Positions 16,848 to 25,575 are shown, counted from the first letter of the stretch. The stretch is DNA of 64,000 nucleotides from Gemmobacter fulvus (GCF_018798885.1 NZ_CP076361.1:2633501-2697500); one strand, 5' to 3'. The notes: generated by a model from the sequence alone, not told the origin. Numbers and translations are program-made.

Positions 16848-18452
16848 GTGGCTTCGCGTTTTGGGCAGTTCGTCCGCAATTTCACTTTGCTGGTCACATT
16901 CGTTGTTGTGGCCGCTTGTTCGACGCCGAAACCTTCGGGGGCGGCGCCGTATGCAGCTTATGTGATGGATGCCCGAACGGGCGAAACCATCTATGCGAAG
17001 AACGCGGACACGCGGCTTCACCCGGCATCTCTGACCAAGATGATGACCCTCTATATCGCGTTCGAGGCGATCGAGCGGGGCGAGATCAGCCTTGATACCA
17101 TGGTCAAGATCACCAAGAACGCTGCGGCAGAACCGCCGTCGCGTCTGGGCCTGAAGGCCGGGCAGAAAGTGGCCCTGCGCCACCTGATCCGGGCGGCGGC
17201 GATCAAATCTGCCAATGATGCGGCCACCGCCATCGGCGAGGCCATCGGCGGATCCGAGGCGGAATTTGCACAGCGCATGAACCGCACGGCCAAGGCCATC
17301 GGCATGAAGAACACCACCTTTGCCAATGCCAACGGGCTGACCGCGAAGGGCCATTTGTCCACCGCCAGCGACATGTCGACGCTGGGCCGGCGGCTGTTCT
17401 ACGATTTCCCGCAATATTACAACATCTTCTCGCGCCGCGAGACGGATGCGGGTCTGGCCGATGTGGCCAATACCAACCGCCGCTTTCTGGACAGCTACAA
17501 GGGTGCCGATGGCATCAAGACCGGCTTCACCAACCCGGCGGGCTTCAACCTGACCGCCTCGGCAGAGCGCAATGGCGTGCGAATCATCGCGACGGTGTTC
17601 GGCGGAACCTCCACGGCACAGCGCAATGCCAAGATGGCGGAGCTGCTGGATCTGGGCTTTGCGTCGGTCAAACCCGGCGGCAAGGCCGTGCCGCCCGCCC
17701 CGCCGGTCTACGAGCCGCAAGCCGCGCCCGAAGCCGCTTTGGTGGCCGAGACCGGAACCGAGGGCAATCGGGTGATGGGCGCGAAAACCCTGCGTGTCAG
17801 CACGGTCATCAGCGCCTCTCCCCGCCCGCGCGCCCGGCCCGGCTCTGCCCCGGCAGAGGCGCAGACGCTGCTGGCCGCAGCGCCCGCCGCCGATCCCGGC
17901 GTGGATCCGATTGCCGAAATGATCGCCGCCGAAGTGGCCGTGGCCGCGATGCAGAATGACATTGCCGGGGCCTTGGCCGAAGCCGCAGGCACGCCCGGGG
18001 TGGCGATGGCCGCAGCGCCCATGGCGCAGGTGGATGATGGCAGCGTGATGTCGCTGGCCGCCGCGATGGTCACGCCGACGCCGCCCGTGCCGATGGCGGA
18101 ACCGGAGCATGTCCCGACCGTGATCCATACCGCGACGCCGCTGGACGGTACGCAGATGGCCGCAATCGAGCCGGTGCCGACAGCAGCCGAGGTGGTGACG
18201 CGGATTTCCACCTCGGGCGGGCGGCACTGGGGCGTGAATATCGGCCGGTTCAACAGCCGCACCTCTGCCGAACGGGCGCTGATGAAAACCATGCTGGCCG
18301 AAAGCGCCACGCTGAACGAAGGTCTGCGCAAGGTCGTGCAGAAAAGCGGCGGTTACGATGCGAATTTCATGGGACTGAGCCAGGATCAGGCCGATCTGGC
18401 CTGCCGCAGATTGCAGGCGCGCGGCACCCAGTGCTTTACCATCGGGCCGTAA
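16848..18452 (+). CDS. D-alanyl-D-alanine carboxypeptidase lipoprotein with C-terminal SPOR-like domain
   Basis: A serine penicillin-binding protein that trims peptidoglycan stem peptides in the periplasm. From GTG 16848 (behind AAGGGG) the 534 residues comprise a lipoprotein signal ending VVVAACS, an S11-family transpeptidase domain with SLTK (Ser61/Lys64), SAN (121) and KTG (224), then about 200 residues rich in Ala/Pro and a SPOR-like tail from about 455 ('HWGVNIGRFNSRTSAERAL'). S11 enzymes with SPOR tails are known in Rhodobacterales; the lipobox on such a protein is less usual. Confidence 0.9.
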   Translation: MASRFGQFVRNFTLLVTFVVVAACSTPKPSGAAPYAAYVMDARTGETIYAKNADTRLHPASLTKMMTLYIAFEAIERGEISLDTMVKITKNAAAEPPSRLGLKAGQKVALRHLIRAAAIKSANDAATAIGEAIGGSEAEFAQRMNRTAKAIGMKNTTFANANGLTAKGHLSTASDMSTLGRRLFYDFPQYYNIFSRRETDAGLADVANTNRRFLDSYKGADGIKTGFTNPAGFNLTASAERNGVRIIATVFGGTSTAQRNAKMAELLDLGFASVKPGGKAVPPAPPVYEPQAAPEAALVAETGTEGNRVMGAKTLRVSTVISASPRPRARPGSAPAEAQTLLAAAPAADPGVDPIAEMIAAEVAVAAMQNDIAGALAEAAGTPGVAMAAAPMAQVDDGSVMSLAAAMVTPTPPVPMAEPEHVPTVIHTATPLDGTQMAAIEPVPTAAEVVTRISTSGGRHWGVNIGRFNSRTSAERALMKTMLAESATLNEGLRKVVQKSGGYDANFMGLSQDQADLACRRLQARGTQCFTIGP

Positions 18453-18491
18453 GCGCTGAGCGCTGAGACATGCTCTTGCGGCGACCCACAG

Positions 18492-18526
18492 CTCCGGGCA
18501 GGGTAACCTGACCCGGAGGTTTTTTT
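18492..18526 (+). promoter_or_regulatory. terminator-like hairpin that contains the ribosome site of the next gene
   Basis: CTCCGGG (18492-18498) plus CAGG (18499-18502) pair with CCTG (18507-18510) and CCCGGAG (18512-18518) around a GTAA tetraloop with one bulged A; seven T follow directly at 18520-18526. This has the form of an intrinsic terminator, yet GGAGGT (18515-18520) is the Shine-Dalgarno of the gene starting at 18527. Termination of dacA-type transcription and masking of translation are both possible. Confidence 0.75.
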
Positions 18527-19207
18527 ATGCCAAGCTATGTCTTTCCACCGATCCCGCAGCCGAGTGTTGCGATAGAGGGCCAGAGCGCCCGCTTTCCCGT
18601 GCGCCGCATCTTTTGTGTCGGGCGCAACTATGCCGAACATGCGCGCGAGATGGGCCATGATCCGCAGGCCGAACCACCGTTCTTTTTCACCAAACCCGCC
18701 GATGCGCTGGTGGTGCATGGCGCGAGCATCGCTTATCCGCCCGCCACCGCCGATCTGCACCACGAGGCAGAGCTGGTGGTAGCCATCGGAACTGGTGGGG
18801 CGGAAATCCCCGAGACGGCGGCGCTGGACCATGTGTTTGGTTATGCGGCGGGCAATGATCTGACACGGCGCGATCTGCAAGCGGCGGCCAAGGCTGCCCG
18901 CAGGCCGTGGGACATGGCGAAGGGCTTTGATGCCTCAGCGGTGATCGGCGCGATCCGGCCGGGGCAGGCGGTGCCGCAAGGGGCGATCCGCTGTCGGGTG
19001 GACGGTGCGCTACGGCAAAGCGCCGATCTGGCCGAGATGATCTGGCCGGTGCCCGCGATCATCGCTCATCTGTCGCGGCTGGTGTGCCTAGCCCCTGGGG
19101 ATCTGATCATGACCGGCACGCCCGCCGGGGTGGCGGCGATCCAGCGCGGCGAGACCTGTGCGGTGGAGATTGACGGGCTGGCCCCCGCTGCCGTGACGCT
19201 GATCTGA
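18527..19207 (+). CDS. fumarylacetoacetate hydrolase-fold protein (fumarylpyruvate hydrolase-like)
   Basis: The 226-residue protein carries the FAH fold: VRRIFCVGRNYAEHAREMG, PPFFFTKPADALV, the metal-binding LHHEAELVVAIG (Glu ligands), KGFDASA and PGDLIMTGTPAGV. These match the small FAH enzymes that hydrolyse fumarylpyruvate or decarboxylate oxaloacetate. The start has GGAGGT buried in a hairpin (see 18492). The neighbours do not specify a pathway. Confidence 0.9.
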   Translation: MPSYVFPPIPQPSVAIEGQSARFPVRRIFCVGRNYAEHAREMGHDPQAEPPFFFTKPADALVVHGASIAYPPATADLHHEAELVVAIGTGGAEIPETAALDHVFGYAAGNDLTRRDLQAAAKAARRPWDMAKGFDASAVIGAIRPGQAVPQGAIRCRVDGALRQSADLAEMIWPVPAIIAHLSRLVCLAPGDLIMTGTPAGVAAIQRGETCAVEIDGLAPAAVTLI

Positions 19208-19216
19208 GCGGAGGGG

Positions 19217-19251
19217 GGCCTTGCAAGGGGCATCGAGCCCCCGGCAAGGCC
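19217..19251. terminator. hairpin between convergent FAH and FAD-oxidase genes
   Basis: GGCCTTGC (19217-19224) pairs with GCAAGGCC (19244-19251), and an inner GGGGC / GCCCC pair closes on an ATCGA-containing loop. It resembles the hairpin at 9676-9710 in its GGGGC-ATCGA-GCCCC core. Confidence 0.6.
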
Positions 19252-19343
19252 ATTGCATGGACTGCGGCGGCGGTGTGCACGGGCCGAAGGTCTGTGCGGG
19301 CGGTGTGGCAGAAGATGGATATTTTTGCCAAGATGAAAGGCCG

Positions 19344-20756
19344 TCAGGGCAGGATCTTGCCGGGATTCATCAGGTTGAGCGGATCCAGCGCCTGTTTGAT
19401 CTGCGCCATCACCGCCAGCGCCACCGGATCCTTGTGCCGGGCCATCGAGGGTTTCTTGGACAGACCGACCCCATGCTCTGCCGAGAAGGTGCCGCCCAGG
19501 CGTTGCACCTCATCCTCCACCGCTTGCAGCAGGGTGTCGGCGAGAGCGGGGGCGTCGCGGCTGGGGAAGATGGTGAAATGCACATTGCCATCGCCCAGAT
19601 GTGCGACCGACAGGGTTTCTGCCGCGGCATCCAATGCGGGCAAGCGGTTGTGGATCGCAGTCAGGAACGGGGCGACCGCGTCGAGTGGCAGGGCGACATC
19701 GGTGTCGATGGCCGGGCTGCGGGCAAAGGTGACTTCGGCGGCCAACTCGCGCCGGTGCCACATTGCGCGGCGCTGGGCCTCGGATTGTGCGACCTGTGCA
19801 TCGAGCACCATGCCCTCGTCCATCATCGTGGCGAGGGTGTCTTCCAGCAGGGTGGCAATCGGCAGGCTGCCATCGGGGCCGGGGTCGGCATCGCGTGGGG
19901 TGATCGCCCCGACCTCGACCAGAATGGTGACGGCATGGCGCGGGGTGAAGGGTTCGCCCACATCGGGGCGGGCTTCGGTCAGCCGCCGCAGATAGGTGTC
20001 GGGCATGAATTCGAACGCCTCGACCGCGCCGCCGGTGACGGCCTGGAGCCGGTTGAGCAGCACCAGCGCGTCTGGCAGGCTGCGGGCGGCCAGCGTGGCC
20101 GTGGCATAGGCGCGGGGGCGCGGCACCAGTTTCATCACGGCGGCGGTGATCACCCCCAGCGTGCCTTCGGCGCCGATGAACAGATCCCGCAGATCATAGC
20201 CGGAGTTGTCCTTGTGCAGGGCGGACATCAGGTTCAGCACCCGTCCATCCGCCAGAACCACCTCCAGCCCGAGGCAGAGCGCGCGGGTGGAGCCATAGCG
20301 CAGCACATTGGAGCCGCCCGCATTGGTGGACAGCACCCCACCGATCATCGCGGAGCCACGCGCGCCGAACCAGAGCGGGAAATAGAGGCCCTTCGCCTCG
20401 GCTGCATCATGCAGTGTCGACAGGATCACCCCGGCCTCGGCCACCGCGATGCGCGACTCCGGGCGGATCTCGCGGATGCGGTTCAGCCGTTCGACCGAGA
20501 GCATCAACCCGCCTTCGGTCATCGCGCCGCCGACAAGGCCGGTGCGACCCGAGACCGGCACCACTGGCACCCGATGCGTCTGGGCAAGGCGCAGGATCGC
20601 GGCCACCTGCGCCGTATCGGCGGGGCGGACCACCGCCAGCGGATCGGCGGTGTAGTTGCCGGTCCAGTCGGACATATAGGGGGCGCGGTCAGGGCCGCGC
20701 AGCACATGCGCGGGGCCAAGAAGCTCGGTCAGGGCGGTCAGCAGGGTATCGGTCAT
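19344..20756 (-). CDS. FAD-linked oxidase (D-lactate / D-2-hydroxyacid dehydrogenase family, GlcD-like)
   Basis: A 470-residue flavoenzyme of the FAD-binding-4 / FAD-oxidase-C family. The PP-loop VPVSGRTGLVGGA and GGVLSTNAGGSNVLRYGSTR bind FAD; HLGDGNVHFTIF and FSAEHGVGLSKKP near the C-terminus bind metal and substrate in relatives that oxidise D-lactate, glycolate or D-2-hydroxyglutarate. ATG 20756 has GGAG at 6 bp; the ATG at 20771 is less well placed. Substrate not determinable. Confidence 0.88.
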   Translation of the reverse strand: MTDTLLTALTELLGPAHVLRGPDRAPYMSDWTGNYTADPLAVVRPADTAQVAAILRLAQTHRVPVVPVSGRTGLVGGAMTEGGLMLSVERLNRIREIRPESRIAVAEAGVILSTLHDAAEAKGLYFPLWFGARGSAMIGGVLSTNAGGSNVLRYGSTRALCLGLEVVLADGRVLNLMSALHKDNSGYDLRDLFIGAEGTLGVITAAVMKLVPRPRAYATATLAARSLPDALVLLNRLQAVTGGAVEAFEFMPDTYLRRLTEARPDVGEPFTPRHAVTILVEVGAITPRDADPGPDGSLPIATLLEDTLATMMDEGMVLDAQVAQSEAQRRAMWHRRELAAEVTFARSPAIDTDVALPLDAVAPFLTAIHNRLPALDAAAETLSVAHLGDGNVHFTIFPSRDAPALADTLLQAVEDEVQRLGGTFSAEHGVGLSKKPSMARHKDPVALAVMAQIKQALDPLNLMNPGKILP

Positions 20757-20822
20757 GGCATCTCCAGTCACAGACAGAATGGTCTGACCGGCGGCAGGAT
20801 ACCAGAGGGGAGGTGCTGGATT

Positions 20823-21509
20823 TCAGGGTTGGGCGCGGGCCAGCAGATCCAGCACGGCAGGCCCGAGTTGGGCCACGATGCGCGCCACGCCCTCGCGGTT
20901 GGGGTGGATGCCATCGGCCTGCATCAGCGACCGCAGCGCTGCGGGATCTGTCGCGCCGAGGCCTGCCATGAAATTCGGCTGCATCAAGGTGCCATACCGG
21001 GTGGCGAGATCGGGGAAGATCGCATCGAATTGCGTCTTGTATTCGGGGCCGAAATTGCCGGGGCCGGGCAGGCCGATCAGCAGCACCGGCAGGTCGCGCT
21101 CGGCGGCCTCGCCGAGGATCGCGTCCAGATTGGCGCGGGTCACCGCCGGATCCAGCCCGCGCAGCAGGTCATTGCCGCCCAGTGCGACGATCAGCGCATC
21201 GGTTTCCGGTGTGAGTGACCAGTCGAGCCGCGCCAGTCCGCCGGCCGATGTATCGCCCGAGACGCCTGCGTTGATCAGGGTTGCGTCCGATCCCTTGGCC
21301 GCGAGCCAGGCCTGCAATTGCGGCACAAAGCCATCGCCTTCGGGCAGGCCATATCCGGCTGTCAGACTGTCGCCCAAGGCGACGACGGTCAGCGGCTCGG
21401 CCTGCGCTATCGCGGCGGAAAGACAGAGCGCAAGTGTTGCAAGGGCTTTGCCTATGGCGGCGCGCGCCCCATATGCGACAGGTGAGATGAGGCGAAGGGC
21501 AAAAAACAT
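20823..21509 (-). CDS. secreted GDSL esterase / arylesterase (TesA-like)
   Basis: The 228-residue precursor has a signal peptide ending AIAQA before EPLTV, then the SGNH blocks: ALGDSLTAGYGLP (Ser nucleophile), INAGVSGDTSAGG, VALGGNDLLRG and DGIHPNREGVA (Asp/His). TesA-type enzymes hydrolyse acyl and aryl esters in the periplasm. Its ATG at 21509-21507 overlaps on the opposite strand by two bases the ATG of the YbbA-like gene. The E. coli tesA-ybbA-ybbP trio has the same divergent order. No clear ribosome site precedes the start. Confidence 0.88.
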   Translation of the reverse strand: MFFALRLISPVAYGARAAIGKALATLALCLSAAIAQAEPLTVVALGDSLTAGYGLPEGDGFVPQLQAWLAAKGSDATLINAGVSGDTSAGGLARLDWSLTPETDALIVALGGNDLLRGLDPAVTRANLDAILGEAAERDLPVLLIGLPGPGNFGPEYKTQFDAIFPDLATRYGTLMQPNFMAGLGATDPAALRSLMQADGIHPNREGVARIVAQLGPAVLDLLARAQP

Positions 21510-22179
21510 GGGTGAACCGATTCTGGCGTTGGACAATGCGCAGCTGACATTGGCGGGAAATGCCGGTCCGGTCGAGATTTTGCGGGGCATCACACTGACA
21601 GTTGAACGGGGCGAGACAGTGGGGCTGGTCGGGCCGTCCGGGTCCGGCAAATCGTCGCTGCTGATGTTGATGGGTGGGTTGGAGCGGGCGACGGCAGGGC
21701 AGGTGCGGGCGCTGGGGCAGGATCTGGGTGCGATGAACGAGGATGCGCTGGCGCGGTTTCGGCGCGGCAACATGGGCGTGGTGTTCCAGAGCTTTCACCT
21801 GATCCCGACGATGACGGCGCTGGAGAATGTGGCGGTGCCGCTGGAACTGGCCGGGGTGAAAGAGGCCTTTTCACTGGCCGAGGCGGAACTGGCTTCGGTC
21901 GGGCTGGGCAAGCGGCTGCATCACTATCCGGCGCAGATGTCGGGCGGCGAGCAGCAGCGCGTGGCGCTGGCCCGTGCGGCGGCCCCGCGTCCGGCGATCC
22001 TGCTGGCGGATGAGCCGACCGGTAATCTGGATGGCGTCAATGGTGCGGCGATCATGGACATGCTGTTCGGGTTGCGCGACCGGCATGGCGCGACGCTGGT
22101 TCTTGTCACCCATGCGGCAGAACTGGCGGCGCGTTGTGACCGGGTGGTGCGGCTGGTCGACGGGCAGGTGGCAGCATGA
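21508..22179 (+). CDS. ABC transporter ATP-binding protein, YbbA/LolD-like
   Basis: A 223-residue ABC ATPase: Walker A GPSGSGKSS, Q-loop VFQSFHL, signature MSGGEQQRVALARA, Walker B ILLADEPTGNLD and H-loop TH. It belongs to the MacB/LolD-type group working with FtsX-like permeases. The AAGGGC ribosome site is 8 bp upstream. The stop overlaps the permease start by four bases (ATGA). Confidence 0.93.
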   Translation: MGEPILALDNAQLTLAGNAGPVEILRGITLTVERGETVGLVGPSGSGKSSLLMLMGGLERATAGQVRALGQDLGAMNEDALARFRRGNMGVVFQSFHLIPTMTALENVAVPLELAGVKEAFSLAEAELASVGLGKRLHHYPAQMSGGEQQRVALARAAAPRPAILLADEPTGNLDGVNGAAIMDMLFGLRDRHGATLVLVTHAAELAARCDRVVRLVDGQVAA

Positions 22180-24686
22180 GCTGGACACTGGCGGCGCGGC
22201 TGGCGCGCCGGGAACTGCGCGGCGGGGTGCAGGGCTTTCGCATCTTTCTGGCCTGTCTGGCACTGGGTGTGGCGGCGATTGCCGCTGTGGGCATGGTGCG
22301 CGGCGCAATCGAGGCGGGGCTGCGCGATCAGGGCGCGGTCTTGCTGGGCGGCGATGCGCAGATGGAATTCACCTATCGCTTCGCCGATGCGGATGAGCGG
22401 GCCTATATGGAGGGCCTTGCCAGCCGGGTGTCCGAGGTGGTCGATTTCCGCTCCATGATCGTGGTGGGCGAGGAACGGGCGCTGACTCAGGTCAAGGCGG
22501 TGGATGATCTTTACCCGCTGGTGGGCGCGGTGGTGCTGGATCCGCCGTTGCCCCTGCCCGAGGCGCTGGCTGGGGGCGAGGGCCTGCCCGGCGCGGTGAT
22601 CGACAAGGTGCTGATGGATCGTCTGGGGCTGGCCCCCGGCGACCGTTTCCGCCTTGGCGCGCAGGAATTCCGGCTGGGGGCGGCGCTGCTGCGCATGCCC
22701 GACAGCGCGGCGGGCGGCTTCAGCCTTGGCCCGCCGATGATCGTGTTGACCCGTGATCTGGGCAAGTCGGGGCTGATCGTGCCGGGATCGCTTTATGAAA
22801 CCGAATACCGGCTGGATCTGCCGGAGGCCAGTGATCTGGCACAGCTGGAAAGTGCCGCCGAGGCCCGGTTTGCCGACAAGGGCATGCGCTGGAGCGACAG
22901 CCGCCGCGCGGCACCGGGGGTGGAACGCTTCGTGGATCGGATGGGGTCGTTTCTGGTGCTGGTCGGTCTGGCCGGTCTGGCCGTGGGCGGTGTGGGCGTG
23001 TCCAGCGCGGTGCGCGCCTATCTGGAGGGCAAGGTGCCGGTGATCGCCACCCTGAAAACGCTGGGGGCCGAGGGCGGGCTGATCTTCCGAGTCTACCTGT
23101 TGCAGATCGGGGCCTTGGCTCTGGTGGGGATCGGGCTGGGGCTCATGCTGGGCGTGCTGGTGCCGCTGCTGGCGGGGCCGTTGATTGCGGCGGCCTTGCC
23201 GTTTCCGGTGGCCTTTGCCGTCTATCCGATGCCGTTGATCGAAGCCGCGTTTTATGGCGCGACCACGGCGCTTCTGTTCACGCTCTGGCCTTTGGCGCGG
23301 GTCGAGGCGGTGCGGGCGGCGGCGCTGTATCGCGGAGGCGGTGCGGCGGGCCTGCCGCGCCCGCTGCTGATGCTGGCGATGCTGGCCCTTGCGGCGCTGC
23401 TGATCGGCGGCGCGGTGCTGCTGTCGGGTATGTGGGGGCTGGCCCTTGGCGCGGCGGCGGGTGTGGTCGCCGCGCTGCTGGTGCTGGCGGCGGCGGGTCT
23501 GGCCACCCGGCGTCTGGCGCGGATCGGTGCGCGGCGGGTGCGCGGGGCAGTGGCCCTGCGCGCGGCGCTGGGCGCCATTGCCGCGCAGCGGGGCGAGGCA
23601 ATGTCGGTCATCCTGTCGCTGGGGCTGGGGCTGTCGGTGCTGGCCGCCGTCGGGCAGATCGACGCCAATCTGCGCGCCTCGATCGACCGCGATCTGCCCA
23701 GCCGAGCCCCGAGCTATTTCTTTGTCGACATCCAGAATGACCAGATCGCCGGGTTTCTGGACCGGGTGAAATCGGATCCCGCCATCACACGCGTCGACAG
23801 CGCGCCGATGCTGCGTGCGGTGGTCAGCCAGATCAATGGCCGCCCGGCGCGCGATGTGGCGGGCGAACATTGGGTGGTGCGTGGCGACCGGGGCATCACC
23901 TATGCCGCCACCCCGCCCGAAAATACCAATGTGGTGGCGGGCAAATGGTGGCCTGCCGATTATACTGGCGCGCCGCAGGTCAGCTTTGCGGCGGACGAGG
24001 CCGAAGAGATCGGCCTGAAACTGGGCGATACCGTCACCATCAATGTGCTGGGCCGCGACATCACGGCCACGGTCACCAGCTTCCGGCAGGTCGATTTTTC
24101 CTCTGCCGGGATGGGCTTTGTGATGACGCTGAACCCATCGGCGCTGGCCGGGGCACCGCATACCCATATCGCCACGATCTATGCCGCACCGGAGGCAGAG
24201 GCGAAGATTCTGCGCGATCTGGCGGGGGCCTGGCCGAATATCACCGCGATCCGGGTGCGCGACGCGATTGACCGCGTGACCGAGGCGCTGGACGCCATCG
24301 CCACGGCAACGGCCTGGGCGGCGGCGGCGGTGCTGTTGACCGGCTTTGTGGTGCTGATCGGCGCGGCGGCGGCGGGGGAACGCGCGCGGGTCTATGAGGC
24401 GGCGGTGCTGAAGGTGCTGGGGGCCACGCGAGGCCGCATCCTGGCCAGTTTCGCGCTGCGCTCGGTCTTGACCGGGGCTGCGGCGGGGCTGGTGGCGATT
24501 GTGGCCGGGGGCATTGCCGGTTGGGCGGTGATGGTCTTTGTGATGGAGGCCGACTATCAGTTCGAGCCGGTGTCGGCGCTGGCCATTGTGCTGGGTGGCA
24601 TCCTGATCACCTTGCTGGCGGGGCTGGTCTTTGCGCTGCGCCCGCTGGCGGTGCGGCCTGCCCGCGTGCTGCGCACGCAAGACTGA
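22176..24686 (+). CDS. ABC transporter permease, FtsX/YbbP-like
   Basis: The 836-residue membrane protein has the FtsX/MacB layout in duplicate: an N-terminal helix, a long extracytoplasmic domain, a three-helix block (about 260-370), a further pair of helices, another extracytoplasmic domain (about 500-700) and C-terminal helices. YbbP of E. coli has the same size and the same partner, YbbA, next to tesA. The exported substrate of the YbbAP family is not established. Confidence 0.9.
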   Translation: MSWTLAARLARRELRGGVQGFRIFLACLALGVAAIAAVGMVRGAIEAGLRDQGAVLLGGDAQMEFTYRFADADERAYMEGLASRVSEVVDFRSMIVVGEERALTQVKAVDDLYPLVGAVVLDPPLPLPEALAGGEGLPGAVIDKVLMDRLGLAPGDRFRLGAQEFRLGAALLRMPDSAAGGFSLGPPMIVLTRDLGKSGLIVPGSLYETEYRLDLPEASDLAQLESAAEARFADKGMRWSDSRRAAPGVERFVDRMGSFLVLVGLAGLAVGGVGVSSAVRAYLEGKVPVIATLKTLGAEGGLIFRVYLLQIGALALVGIGLGLMLGVLVPLLAGPLIAAALPFPVAFAVYPMPLIEAAFYGATTALLFTLWPLARVEAVRAAALYRGGGAAGLPRPLLMLAMLALAALLIGGAVLLSGMWGLALGAAAGVVAALLVLAAAGLATRRLARIGARRVRGAVALRAALGAIAAQRGEAMSVILSLGLGLSVLAAVGQIDANLRASIDRDLPSRAPSYFFVDIQNDQIAGFLDRVKSDPAITRVDSAPMLRAVVSQINGRPARDVAGEHWVVRGDRGITYAATPPENTNVVAGKWWPADYTGAPQVSFAADEAEEIGLKLGDTVTINVLGRDITATVTSFRQVDFSSAGMGFVMTLNPSALAGAPHTHIATIYAAPEAEAKILRDLAGAWPNITAIRVRDAIDRVTEALDAIATATAWAAAAVLLTGFVVLIGAAAAGERARVYEAAVLKVLGATRGRILASFALRSVLTGAAAGLVAIVAGGIAGWAVMVFVMEADYQFEPVSALAIVLGGILITLLAGLVFALRPLAVRPARVLRTQD

Positions 24687-24720
24687 AACACCGTGCTGCG
24701 CAGGCAAGACTGACTGACAA

Positions 24721-24752
24721 GCCCCGCCGGGATCCGGCGGGGCCAGTCTTTT
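24721..24752. terminator. terminator between convergent YbbP-like and PanB-like genes
   Basis: GCCCCGCCGG and CCGGCGGGGC form a perfect 10-bp stem around GAT, followed after CAG by TCTTTT on the plus strand. Confidence 0.8.
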
Positions 24753-24762
24753 GGCGGAAGGC

Positions 24763-25563
24763 TCAGGCCTCCTCTGACAGCCAGTGCCGGAAGGCCGCCG
24801 TCACCTCTGCATCGCCCGCCACCAGGTATTGCGGCGCGGGATAGCTGCCGGAATGAACATCCGCGACAAACTCGCCATAGGCCGCGATGCGGTCGCGGTG
24901 CAGCCGCGCATATTCTGCGGCGAAATCGCGATAGCGCTTGGCATGGCGCGGCACTTTGCCGGTGGTCTGGCCCAGCACGTCATCGCTGAACAGATACTGG
25001 GCATGGCCGCCCGGACCGGCCCCCATGGAGATCAGGAACAGGTCGGTATGCTCGGCAATCGCATCGGTGATCGACTGCGGCACCACCTCGATTTCCACTG
25101 CAAAGGCCCCGGCCTCTTCCAGTGCCTTACACTGGCGATAGATCATCTGCGCCTGATCCAGTGTCTTGCCCACCGCCTTGAAGCCGCCCGTCCATGTGGC
25201 CTTGGAGGGGATCAGCCCGACATGGCCACAGACCGGCACCGCATGGTCCGCCAGCAAACGGATGGCCGCAACGCTGCCCGAACAATAGACAGCATCCGCG
25301 CCGTGCCGGACCATGGTCAGCGCCCAGTCCAGCATCTTTTCAGGGCCGCCGATATTGTAGAAATTGTCGCCGGGGCAGGCAAAGGCGGAAGGGGCGGCAT
25401 CGCGAAAGCGCGGATCCATCAGCAGCGCGGGCGGCACGGACAGCAGCTCCACCCCGGCACGTTCGGCGGCTTCGGCTTCGTCCAGCGTTTCCACGCGCAG
25501 CATGGCATATTGGTGTGTGCCACGATTGGCGCGCAGGTCTTGAATTGTCGGGCGTCTGGCCAT
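24763..25563 (-). CDS. PanB-family (ketopantoate hydroxymethyltransferase-like) protein, divergent active site
   Basis: The 266-residue protein aligns with PanB in its second half: PVCGHVGLIP, GGFKAVG, ALEEAGAFAVEIEVVP (catalytic Glu kept) and SMGAGPGGHAQYLFSDDVLG. PanB adds a one-carbon unit from methylene-tetrahydrofolate to a keto acid. In the first half, however, the metal-binding Asp of 'VGDS' is replaced (LLSVPPALL, about 40-48) and the lysine of 'MVKIEGG' is Tyr93 (AVYCSGS). It is therefore probably not the housekeeping pantothenate enzyme. It lies 12 bp after the MocE-like gene, in the same leftward operon. Confidence 0.82.
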   Translation of the reverse strand: MARRPTIQDLRANRGTHQYAMLRVETLDEAEAAERAGVELLSVPPALLMDPRFRDAAPSAFACPGDNFYNIGGPEKMLDWALTMVRHGADAVYCSGSVAAIRLLADHAVPVCGHVGLIPSKATWTGGFKAVGKTLDQAQMIYRQCKALEEAGAFAVEIEVVPQSITDAIAEHTDLFLISMGAGPGGHAQYLFSDDVLGQTTGKVPRHAKRYRDFAAEYARLHRDRIAAYGEFVADVHSGSYPAPQYLVAGDAEVTAAFRHWLSEEA

Positions 25564-25575
25564 CTGGAAGGTGCC

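Noticed and set aside
21924-24707. 927-codon minus-strand frame opposite the YbbP-like permease
   Set aside because: Its translation is rich in His, Arg, Gln and Pro without domains, as expected for the antisense frame of a GC-rich membrane-protein gene.
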